Origin: JALZAA01 sp035316025
GTDB lineage: Bacteria > Actinomycetota > Acidimicrobiia > IMCC26256 > JACDBD01
Length of the DNA stretch: 19,776 nucleotides
Assembly: GCA_035316025.1 (NCBI GenBank)
Contig: DATFXL010000092.1
Span: 1 to 19,776, forward strand
Reading direction: 5' to 3'
Each line of letters begins with the position of its first letter. Within the stretch, counting starts at the first letter, position 1. The notes under the pieces are model-generated. The model had not been told where the DNA came from. It ran no database searches and was given only the letters and a program-made list of their open reading frames with translations. A program made the position numbers and the translations under genes. Below, piece by piece: positions 14,343 through 19,776 of this stretch.

Positions 14343-14765
14343 ATGCCCAAGCTGCAAGGCACCAAGACCCACGACAACCTGAAGACGGCCTTCGCGGGAG
14401 AGAGCCAGGCCAACCGGCGCTACCTCTACTTCGCCCAGAAGGCGGACGTCGAGGGGTACCCCGACGTTGCAGCGCTCTTCCGTTCCGTCGCCGAGGGCGA
14501 GACCGGCCACGCCTTCGGCCACTTCGACTTCCTCGCCGAGGTCGGCGACCCGGTGACCGGGGTGGAGGTCGGCAAGACCGCCGCCAACCTCAAGTCGGCG
14601 ATCGAGGGTGAGACCTACGAGTACACCGAGATGTACCCCGGCTTCGCCCGTACCGCCCGCGACGAGGGGTTCGAAGAGGTGGGCGAGTGGCTCGAGACGC
14701 TGGCCCGCGCAGAAAAGAGCCACGCCGGCCGTTTCACGCAGGGCCTCGAGCAGGTCGGCAGCTGA
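14343..14765 (+). CDS. rbr: Rubrerythrin (diiron domain only)
   Basis: A 140-residue ferritin-like four-helix protein. The diiron ligands are visible as FAGESQANRRY (E20), EGETGHAFGHF (E53, H56), GETYEYTEMYPGF (E93, E96) and RAEKSHAGRF (E124, H127). Classical rubrerythrins are about 190 residues with a C-terminal rubredoxin FeS4 domain; this one ends after the helices, so the electron donor must be a separate protein. Expected role: cytoplasmic NADH-linked peroxide reduction. The ATG at 14343 has an excellent ribosome site (AAGGAG); the longer frame from 14283 lies within the regulator gene. It follows the PerR-like gene and ends before a strong hairpin, giving a two-gene unit, though the downstream DUF3501 gene is a known companion. 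Confidence 0.93.
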   Translation: MPKLQGTKTHDNLKTAFAGESQANRRYLYFAQKADVEGYPDVAALFRSVAEGETGHAFGHFDFLAEVGDPVTGVEVGKTAANLKSAIEGETYEYTEMYPGFARTARDEGFEEVGEWLETLARAEKSHAGRFTQGLEQVGS

Positions 14766-14790
14766 CCCGCCGTTGACCTGTTTCGCACCG

Positions 14791-14817
14791 GCGGCCCCGG
14801 AGTAGCTCCGGGGCCGC
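14791..14817 (+). terminator. Strong hairpin downstream of rubrerythrin
   Basis: GCGGCCCCGGAG and CTCCGGGGCCGC form a perfect 12-bp stem with the 3-nt loop TAG, starting 26 nt after the rubrerythrin stop. Only TTG follows, so it lacks a U-tract; such hairpins are common as terminators in high-GC Actinomycetota. Confidence 0.75.
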
Positions 14818-14857
14818 TTGCGTACCGCCCGAAGTCCACCCCGTGTCCGTGGAAGTG

Positions 14858-15442
14858 ATGATGCGGAAGCTGACGCTCGACGACATCAAGGACCTGCGTG
14901 CGTACGAACGTGAGCGCGATGAGTTCCGTCGGCAGATCGTGGCGATGAAGAAACGTCGGCGCGTTCAGCTGGGTGACCTCCTCACGATCACGTTCGAGAA
15001 CACGGACACCATGCGCTTCCAGATCCAGGAGATGGCGCGCATCGAGCGCATGCTGACCGATGAGCAGATCGAGCAGGAGATCGAGACGTACAACCAGCTC
15101 ATCCCGGCGCCGCACGAGCTCTCGGGCACCTTGTTCGTCGAGATCGACAACAAGGAACGGCTCTACGAGTGGTTGCCGAAGCTCGTCGGCATCCAGCGGG
15201 CGGTTTCGATCTGGTTGCACGACGGCTCGTCGGTTCCCAGCATCCCCGAGGACGAAGAGCGTCTCACCCGCGAGGAGACGACGACAACCGTGCATTATCT
15301 CAAGTTCCGCTTTTCGCCCGACCAGGTCGAAGCTTTCGCGGCTGGTCCCGTCCGGATCGTCGTCGACTATTCGAACTACGACGCGGTCGTCGAGTTGAGC
15401 GAGGAGCAGCGTTCGGAACTGCTCAGAGATCTGCGCGACTGA
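14858..15442 (+). CDS. DUF3501 family protein
   Basis: A protein of about 194 residues matching the uncharacterised DUF3501 family: RKLTLDDIKDLRAYERERDE near the start, KKRRRVQLGDLLTITFEN, QIQEMARIERML, YNQLIPAPHELSGTLFVEI, then a charged second half with VHYLKFRF and a C-terminal acidic helix. In many genomes DUF3501 genes sit beside rubrerythrin and an Fe-S (CCG-domain) oxidoreductase, and here the rubrerythrin is immediately upstream; the Fe-S partner is absent. No enzymatic motif, signal peptide or membrane segment is seen. The start is ambiguous: GTG 14843 and GTG 14849 are possible, but GGAAG lies just ahead of the double ATG at 14858/14861 and homologues begin at about M-RKLT. Confidence 0.88.
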   Translation: MMRKLTLDDIKDLRAYERERDEFRRQIVAMKKRRRVQLGDLLTITFENTDTMRFQIQEMARIERMLTDEQIEQEIETYNQLIPAPHELSGTLFVEIDNKERLYEWLPKLVGIQRAVSIWLHDGSSVPSIPEDEERLTREETTTTVHYLKFRFSPDQVEAFAAGPVRIVVDYSNYDAVVELSEEQRSELLRDLRD

Positions 15443-15448
15443 CGCGCC

Positions 15449-15454
15449 TACCCT
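15449..15454 (+). promoter_or_regulatory. dut: Possible -10 box of the dUTPase gene
   Basis: TACCCT fits TANNNT and ends 6 nt before the GTG at 15461, consistent with a leaderless transcript. No -35 element is evident, and the gene could also be read through from DUF3501, whose stop is only 18 bp away. Confidence 0.4.
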
Positions 15455-15460
15455 GCGGGC

Positions 15461-15895
15461 GTGCATGTCCGAATCCGGCGCCTCGACGGCGACCTGCCGC
15501 TTCCCGCCGCGCAGCATCCGGACGACGCCGGGTACGACCTCAATGCCGCGGTCGACGCGCACCTCGAGCCTGCGGGCGGACGCGCGCTCGTACCGACCGG
15601 TATCGCCGTTGCGATTCCCTCGGGGTGCGCGGGGTTCGTGTTGCCTCGATCGGGGCTGGCGCTCAATCACGGGGTGACGTGCTTGAACACGCCCGGGCTC
15701 ATCGATCCGCTCTACCGGGGTGAGCTCAAGGTGCTGCTCGTGAACACCGACCCGAGCCGCGCATACGACGTCAAGCGGGGCGATCGGATCGCGCAGCTCG
15801 TCCTGCTCAGCGTGCAGATGATCGAGTGGGAACAGGTCGATGATCTCGGCACGACGGAACGCAACACGTTCGGCTTCGGGTCGACGGGGGGCTGA
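15461..15895 (+). CDS. dut: Deoxyuridine 5'-triphosphate nucleotidohydrolase (dUTPase)
   Basis: A 144-residue trimeric-type dUTPase, which hydrolyses dUTP to dUMP and PPi to keep uracil out of DNA and supply dTMP synthesis. All five family motifs are visible: 1 DAGYDL (22-27), 2 PRSGLA (62-67), 3 PGLIDPLYRGELK (78-90) with the catalytic Asp and the uracil-stacking Tyr, 4 RGDRIAQLVL (106-115), and 5 RNTFGFGSTG (134-143), the flexible tail arm. Length is typical. The GTG at 15461 gives MHVRIRRLDG as N-terminus and lies 6 nt after a TANNNT box. It is a housekeeping gene, suggesting that this side of the window is conserved chromosomal backbone. Confidence 0.96.
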   Translation: MHVRIRRLDGDLPLPAAQHPDDAGYDLNAAVDAHLEPAGGRALVPTGIAVAIPSGCAGFVLPRSGLALNHGVTCLNTPGLIDPLYRGELKVLLVNTDPSRAYDVKRGDRIAQLVLLSVQMIEWEQVDDLGTTERNTFGFGSTGG

Positions 15896-15908
15896 ACCGC
15901 CGTTCGGA

Positions 15909-15914
15909 TAGCCT
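15909..15914 (+). promoter_or_regulatory. Possible -10 box of the first LLM oxidoreductase gene
   Basis: TAGCCT fits TANNNT and ends 8 nt before the GTG at 15923. No -35 element is clear at the expected distance. It lies in the 27-bp gap after the dUTPase gene. Confidence 0.38.
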
Positions 15915-15922
15915 CCCGGGCC

Positions 15923-16867
15923 GTGGCGTTCGGCAGGAAGTTCCGGTTCGGTGTCATGTGCTCGCACGCGTCCTCGGCCGCCGACTTTCGGGAGAAGGCA
16001 CGGCGAGCCGAGGCGCTCGGCTACTCGACGTTGTTCGTGCCAGACCACTTCATCGACCATCCGCTGGCACCGATGCCGGCGATGGCAGCCGCGGCCGCCG
16101 TCACCGACACGCTGCGGGTGGGATCGCTCGTCCTGGGCAACGACTACAAGCACCCGGTCGTACTCGCCCGTGAGGCCTCCACCCTCGATCTCCTCTCGGA
16201 CGGGCGGCTCGAGCTGGGTCTCGGCGCCGGGTGGATGGCGGCCGACTACGAGAAGGCCGGCTTCGAGCTCGACGGCCCCGGCGTGCGCATCGACCGGCTG
16301 GCGGAGTCGATCGCGGTCGTCAAGGGCCTCATGGCGGACGACCCGTTCACGTTCCACGGCCGCTACTACTCGGTCACCGATCTGGACGGGGAACCGAAGC
16401 CGGTGCAGCGGCCGCATCCTCCCTTCATCGTCGGCGGGGGCGCACCGAAGATCCTCGGGCTCGCTGCACGCGAGGCCGCCATCGTCGGCGTCAACGCCAA
16501 CCTGCGCGGTGGCGTCGCAATCAGCGACGACGCCGCGCGTTCCATGACCGGCGCCGCCACGGATCAGAAGATCGAGTGCCTGCGCGCCGCCGCCGGCGGA
16601 CGGTTCGACGACCTCGAGATCCAGTCGTTCGTCGGCTTCACGACCTTCACCGACGATCGCAGTTCGCTCGCCGAGATGATGGCGGGCGCGTTCGAAGTCT
16701 CGCCCGATGAGGCGCTCGAGACGCCGGTCGTGCTGGCGGGAACGATCGAGCAGATGATCAACGACCTGCTCGCTCGGCGGGAGCGTTGGAACATGAGCTA
16801 CGTAGTCGTGGGGGTCGATGTGATGGAGCAATTCGCACCGGCGGTGGCGAAGCTGGCGGGGACGTGA
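15923..16867 (+). CDS. LLM-class flavin-dependent oxidoreductase, probably F420-dependent (first of a tandem pair)
   Basis: A 314-residue luciferase-like monooxygenase-fold protein. It starts with FRFGVMCSHAS, continues with EALGYSTLFVPDHFIDHPLAP (broken here by no gap), TDTLRVGSLVLGNDYKHPV and LDLLSDGRLELGLGAGWM, and has HPPFIVGGGAPKILGLAAREA in the C-terminal half. This pattern fits the F420-dependent LLM group annotated in mycobacteria rather than FMN-dependent luciferases. The substrate is unknown; such enzymes transfer hydride to or from F420 on aldehydes, alcohols or enones. The GTG at 15923 fits the homologous start and follows a TANNNT box. Its stop overlaps the ATG of the second paralogue by one base (TGATG). 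Confidence 0.9.
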   Translation: MAFGRKFRFGVMCSHASSAADFREKARRAEALGYSTLFVPDHFIDHPLAPMPAMAAAAAVTDTLRVGSLVLGNDYKHPVVLAREASTLDLLSDGRLELGLGAGWMAADYEKAGFELDGPGVRIDRLAESIAVVKGLMADDPFTFHGRYYSVTDLDGEPKPVQRPHPPFIVGGGAPKILGLAAREAAIVGVNANLRGGVAISDDAARSMTGAATDQKIECLRAAAGGRFDDLEIQSFVGFTTFTDDRSSLAEMMAGAFEVSPDEALETPVVLAGTIEQMINDLLARRERWNMSYVVVGVDVMEQFAPAVAKLAGT

Positions 16868-17808
16868 TGGCACACGATCGGAAGTTCCGCTTCGCCGTGC
16901 AGACTGGTGGAGCGACGTCGAGGCGGGAGTGGGTCGAGAAGGCGCGCAAGATCGAAGCCCTGGGGTACTCCACACTCTGCATGCCGGATCACTTCATCGA
17001 CACGCCGTTCGCGCCCATGGTCGGCATCGCTGCGGCAGCCGAGGCGACGGACTCGCTGCGCGTCGGCACGCTCGTGCTCGGCAATGACTACAAGCACCCG
17101 GCGGTCGTAGCCAAGGAATTCGCGACCCTTGATCTGATCTCAGACGGACGGGTCGAGGCCGGCATCGGCGCCGGGTGGATGCGTGTCGACTATGACGCCC
17201 TCGGCTTGTCGTACGACCCCGCCGGGACACGGATCGAGCGCCTCGAGGAAGCCATCGCCGTCATGAAGGGCGCATGGGGGCCGGAGGCGTTCTCGTTCGC
17301 CGGTAAGCACTACCGGATCACGAACTACGACGGGCTCCCGAAGCCGGCGCAGCAGCCGCACCCGCCGATCTTCGTGGGAGGCGGAGGCCGCAAGCTCCTC
17401 GCGCTCGCCGCGCGCGAGGCCGACGTCATCGGGTTCAGTCCCGCGGCCCGTGCCGGCGAGGTCACGACCGATCAGGCCCGCGAGACCCTGCCGGGACCAT
17501 GGACGGAGAAGTTCGACTGGGTGCGCGAAGCCGCTGGCGATCGCTTCGCCGACATCGAGCTCCAGGTTCGTTACTTCTTCGCCGCCATCAGCGACGACCG
17601 GCGGGGCCTCGCGGAAGCGGCCGCTCCGGCCTTCGGCATCAGCACCGACGAGGCGCTCGAATCGGGGGTCGCGCTGGTGGGGACCGTCGACGAGTGCTGT
17701 GATCTGCTCGTCCAGCGACGTGAGGAATGGGGCGTCTCCTATATCGCACTCGGGGACGACCAGTACGAGGCGTTCGCTCCGGTTGTGGCCCGGCTCGCCG
17801 GCACGTGA
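16867..17808 (+). CDS. LLM-class flavin-dependent oxidoreductase, probably F420-dependent (second of a tandem pair)
   Basis: A 313-residue paralogue of the preceding gene, with the same landmarks: KFRFAVQTGGATSR at the start, LGYSTLCMPDHFIDTPFAP, LRVGTLVLGNDYKHPA, LDLISDGRVEAGIGAGWM and HPPIFVGGGGRKLLALAARE. The middle regions differ more (active-site loop and the segment around residues 195-215), suggesting related but distinct substrates or a heteromeric pair. The ATG at 16867 overlaps the previous stop by one base, so translation is likely coupled; a frame extending upstream to 16786 lies within the first paralogue. After it come 37 bp and the transporter gene. Confidence 0.9.
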   Translation: MAHDRKFRFAVQTGGATSRREWVEKARKIEALGYSTLCMPDHFIDTPFAPMVGIAAAAEATDSLRVGTLVLGNDYKHPAVVAKEFATLDLISDGRVEAGIGAGWMRVDYDALGLSYDPAGTRIERLEEAIAVMKGAWGPEAFSFAGKHYRITNYDGLPKPAQQPHPPIFVGGGGRKLLALAAREADVIGFSPAARAGEVTTDQARETLPGPWTEKFDWVREAAGDRFADIELQVRYFFAAISDDRRGLAEAAAPAFGISTDEALESGVALVGTVDECCDLLVQRREEWGVSYIALGDDQYEAFAPVVARLAGT

Positions 17809-17845
17809 CCGTGCGGATCCGTCGCCTCCGCGTCTGAAGAGCTGA

Positions 17846-18988
17846 GTGGCGCCTCCATCGCGTCTCGCCGATGTGGCCGTGCAATGGGGACGCATCGGTT
17901 CCACCGGCTTCGGCGGACCGCCGGCACACATTGCCCTGCTGCGGGAGCTGTGCGTCGACCGGGAGGGCTGGCTGACCGCGCACGAGTTCGAGGACGCGGT
18001 CGCCGCCTGCAATCTGTTGCCGGGCCCCGCTTCGACGCAACTGGCGATCTTCTGCGCCTGGCGCGTCGGCGGCCCGTTCGGCGCGATCGTCGGTGGCGCC
18101 GCCTTCATCGTCCCCGGGCTCGTTGCCATCCTCGCGCTGTCGGCTCTGTTCCTCGCCGGGTCCCCGCCCGACTGGGTGCGCGGCGCGGGCGCCGGCGCCG
18201 GCGCCGCGGTGGCCGCGGTCGCCGTCCGCGCCGGCGTCGGGCTCGTGCCCGAGAGCTGGCGGCGTGCCGCGGCGCGTTGGCGCTGGGTCGTCTATGCCGT
18301 CCTGGGTGGTGCCGCCGCCGCGGCCGTGGGCCCGTGGCTCGTCCTCGTGCTGCTCGGCTGCGGCGTCGTCGAGGTCGTGTGGCAGGCGCGCAATCGGGTG
18401 GACGGGATCAGCGGACATCTGTGGCCGCTGGCGACGGCGGGCGCGGCCGCGACCGGCGGCGTGCTCGCCCTGGTATGGGTGGCGTTCAAGGTGGGCGCCC
18501 TCGCGTACGGCGGCGGCTTCGTGATCATCCCGCTGATGCAGGCCGACGCCGTCAACGCCTACCACTGGATGACCAACACGGAGTTCCTCAACGCCGTGGC
18601 ATTGGGACAGGTCACACCCGGCCCGGTGACGCACACCGTGGCCGTTGTCGGTTACGCCGCGTACGGCGTCGGCGGGGGACTGCTCGCCGCGCTCGTCGCA
18701 TTCCTGCCGTCGTTCTGCTTCGTACTGTTCGGCGCTAAGCGCTTCGACGCGCTCCGGCACAACCTGCGGGTGCGTGCCTTCCTGGGCGGCGCGGGTCCGG
18801 CGGCGATCGGCGCGATCGTGGGTGTTGCCATACCGCTCGCGTACGCGCTCGACGAATGGTGGCAGCTCGGGGTGCTCATCGGTGCAGCCGTCGTCCTGTT
18901 CGTGCTCCGGCGGGGCGTCGTCACGACGCTCCTCGCCGCCGGCGTCGTCGGTGTCGTCGCCGCGCTCCTCGGCGCCCCCCTGCCTTAG
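17846..18988 (+). CDS. chrA: Chromate-transporter (CHR) family membrane protein, two-domain
   Basis: A 380-residue integral membrane protein with the duplicated CHR domain. First half: GSTGFGGPPAHIALLRE, then NLLPGPASTQLAIFCAWR and repeated hydrophobic segments; second half: AYGGGFVIIPLMQ, then ALGQVTPGPVTHTVAVVGY. The FGGP/PGP motifs in both halves are family hallmarks, and about 10-12 membrane segments are likely. ChrA proteins export chromate in resistant bacteria, but many family members have other or unknown anion roles and no chrB/chrC regulator is seen. The GTG at 17846 has GAAGAG upstream. The stop TAG overlaps the stop of the convergent hydrolase (TTAG). A triple GGCGCC repeat at 18188-18205 encodes part of an Ala/Gly-rich segment. 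Confidence 0.93.
   Translation: MAPPSRLADVAVQWGRIGSTGFGGPPAHIALLRELCVDREGWLTAHEFEDAVAACNLLPGPASTQLAIFCAWRVGGPFGAIVGGAAFIVPGLVAILALSALFLAGSPPDWVRGAGAGAGAAVAAVAVRAGVGLVPESWRRAAARWRWVVYAVLGGAAAAAVGPWLVLVLLGCGVVEVVWQARNRVDGISGHLWPLATAGAAATGGVLALVWVAFKVGALAYGGGFVIIPLMQADAVNAYHWMTNTEFLNAVALGQVTPGPVTHTVAVVGYAAYGVGGGLLAALVAFLPSFCFVLFGAKRFDALRHNLRVRAFLGGAGPAAIGAIVGVAIPLAYALDEWWQLGVLIGAAVVLFVLRRGVVTTLLAAGVVGVVAALLGAPLP
18188..18205 (+). repeat. Triple GGCGCC repeat inside chrA
   Basis: Three perfect copies of the hexamer GGCGCC in tandem encode alternating Gly-Ala in a predicted membrane or linker segment. It is a small, self-complementary repeat that could slip in replication; there is no sign of a frame disruption. 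Confidence 0.6.
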
Positions 18989-19647
18989 CAGAAGCGCTGG
19001 CGGATCCACGCGCCGAGCCGCTCTCGCAGCTCGTCGCCGACGTCACCGAACAGGTGGCCGCTGCCGGGGAACACGACGAGCTCGCCCCCCGTGAGCATCT
19101 GCACGAGCTCGCTCGCCTGCGGCGGCAGGATCTCGTCGTTCGACCCATGGAAGAGCAGCACCGGCGTTCGCGCCAGACGCTCCGCCTCCTCGCAGCCGGC
19201 GGACTGAGTGGCGAGCGTCACGACCCCTGCGGTGTCGTCGCCGAGCACGATCCCGGCCCGAACGGCGACCGCCCCGCCGAAGGAGTGGCCCATCGTGACA
19301 AACCGTCGGCCGCCGCGCCGCGCCGCGAGCTCGGCCACCGCGACGAGGTCGTGGACGCACGCGCCGAGGTCGTTGGGCTTGCGGTACCCGACGCGCACCA
19401 TCCCGATGCCCTGCTCGGCGAAGCGGACGCCGAGGTCGTGGTACAGCCCGTCGGCGGGGCCGAGCAGGCCACCCATCGCGCCACCGCACGCGAGCACGAC
19501 GTGCTCGAGGTCCGGCTCGCCGTGCCACAGCATTGTGAGCAGCCCACCGAGTGTGTACACCTCGACGTGACGCAGTCGCTCGGTGACCTCGACCTCTTGC
19601 GCCGCGAGAGCGCCGAGCGCCTGCAGCGGCGAATCCGGCTCGGCCAC
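18985..19647 (-). CDS. Alpha/beta-hydrolase family protein (dienelactone-hydrolase-like)
   Basis: A 220-residue single-domain serine hydrolase. The nucleophile elbow is GHSFGG (S122), the acid is in FHGSNDEILPP (D171) and the His in FPGSGHLF (H198), in the usual order and spacing. No signal peptide is visible, so it is probably cytoplasmic. The sequence between strands (YRKPNDLGACVHDLVAVAEL) is like small esterases or dienelactone hydrolases, but no specific substrate can be named. The GTG at 19647 lies 6 nt after TAGCGT (minus strand), again a leaderless-type start. It converges on chrA with overlapping stops and is divergent from the tRNA gene. Confidence 0.88.
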   Translation of the reverse strand: MAEPDSPLQALGALAAQEVEVTERLRHVEVYTLGGLLTMLWHGEPDLEHVVLACGGAMGGLLGPADGLYHDLGVRFAEQGIGMVRVGYRKPNDLGACVHDLVAVAELAARRGGRRFVTMGHSFGGAVAVRAGIVLGDDTAGVVTLATQSAGCEEAERLARTPVLLFHGSNDEILPPQASELVQMLTGGELVVFPGSGHLFGDVGDELRERLGAWIRQRFC

Positions 19648-19653
19648 GCACCG

Positions 19654-19659
19654 ACGCTA
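19654..19659 (-). promoter_or_regulatory. Possible -10 box of the hydrolase gene
   Basis: On the minus strand TAGCGT fits TANNNT and ends 6 nt before the GTG at 19647, suggesting a leaderless mRNA. No clear -35 element is present. Confidence 0.38.
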
Positions 19660-19682
19660 CCGATGGCCGCCGCCGGCCGCTT

Positions 19683-19691
19683 TGGTACCCT
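19683..19691 (+). promoter_or_regulatory. Possible extended -10 promoter of tRNA-Gly
   Basis: TGG followed directly by TACCCT has the form of an extended -10 element. It ends 10 nt before the mature 5' end of the tRNA, allowing a short 5' leader for RNase P. No -35 box is recognised. Confidence 0.35.
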
Positions 19692-19701
19692 GATCGTCCT
19701 C

Positions 19702-19776
19702 GCGGACGTGGCTCAGTTGGTAGAGCATCACCTTGCCAAGGTGAGGGTCGCGGGTTCGAGTCCCGTCGTCCGCTCC
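19702..19776 (+). tRNA. tRNA-Gly (anticodon GCC)
   Basis: The full cloverleaf can be drawn: acceptor GCGGACG (19702-19708) pairs with CGTCCGC (19767-19773); D-stem GCTC/GAGC; anticodon stem TCACC/GGTGA around the loop TTGCCAA with anticodon GCC at 19735-19737; 5-nt variable loop; T-arm GCGGG/CCCGT around TTCGAGT. The discriminator is T19774 and the CCA end is encoded at least as CC, with the last A beyond the window. Anticodon GCC reads the glycine codons GGC and GGU, the dominant glycine codons in such GC-rich genomes. Confidence 0.97.

Noticed and set aside
14615..16975. A 786-codon open frame on the minus strand across rubrerythrin, DUF3501, dUTPase and the LLM genes
   Set aside because: It is antisense to five well-supported genes, has Arg/His-rich low-complexity composition and no recognisable domain; long antisense frames are expected at this GC content.
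17639..19009. A 456-codon minus-strand frame across the second LLM gene and chrA
   Set aside because: Charged, repetitive composition without motifs; the plus-strand LLM and ChrA proteins are clear.
1..19776. CRISPR arrays, insertion sequences, phage or integrase genes, including integration at tRNA-Gly
   Set aside because: No spaced direct repeats, transposase or integrase motifs or inverted element ends were seen; the tRNA lies at the window edge, so anything beyond it cannot be judged.

Overview
The window is very GC-rich and dense, with many GTG starts, several 1-4 nt gene overlaps and two tandem LLM-class (F420-type) oxidoreductases. It also has multiple CoA ligases and promoter hexamers of the TANNNT type directly in front of start codons. 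This points to a member of the Actinomycetota (high-GC Gram-positive); an uncultured or soil/marine lineage is possible, but the genus cannot be read from the sequence. No insertion sequence, phage gene, integrase or CRISPR array is visible, and no gap between genes exceeds about 132 bp (13748-13879).

Layout. (1) 2-367 (+): 3' end of a berberine-bridge-type FAD oxidase. (2) 386-1531 (-): acyl-CoA dehydrogenase. (3) 1561-3822 (+): a catalase-fold haem peroxidase and a Leu/Ile/Val-type substrate-binding protein. (4) 7361-3842 (-): an operon of a TetR regulator followed by the gamma, delta (2[4Fe-4S]), alpha and beta subunits of a VOR-like 2-oxoacid:ferredoxin oxidoreductase, with overlapping or nearly touching genes. 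(5) 7425-9065 (+): a CoA ligase divergent from the TetR operon. (6) 10848-9062 (-): a cupin and a second CoA ligase. (7) 10878-13747 (+): a third CoA ligase, a GYD-domain protein and a strongly diverged ketol-acid reductoisomerase (KARI) homologue. (8) 13880-14817 (+): a PerR-like Fur repressor, a rubrerythrin and a strong hairpin. (9) 14858-18988 (+): DUF3501 protein, dUTPase, two LLM flavin oxidoreductases and a chromate-type transporter. (10) 19647-18985 (-): alpha/beta hydrolase, then tRNA-Gly(GCC) at the right edge.

How it may work together (inference). Regions 2-7 look like one accessory catabolic island for carboxylic or 2-oxo acids. The binding protein would recognise the substrate, the CoA ligases would activate free acids, and the oxidoreductase would convert a 2-oxoacid to acyl-CoA. 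The acyl-CoA dehydrogenase would then desaturate it, with TetR controlling the divergent promoter region. The VOR-like alpha subunit, the helix-G glutamate of the dehydrogenase (as in isovaleryl-CoA dehydrogenase), the LivJ-like binding protein and the KARI relative share a branched-chain theme, but the real substrate is not determined. Region 8 and the start of region 9 form a peroxide/iron-type stress module.

The most notable sequence-level signals are the KARI homologue lacking key catalytic residues, a CoA ligase with Gln in place of the A10 lysine, a palindromic operator inside a leaderless promoter of the Fur-family gene, and a recurrent leaderless promoter signature at seven starts.
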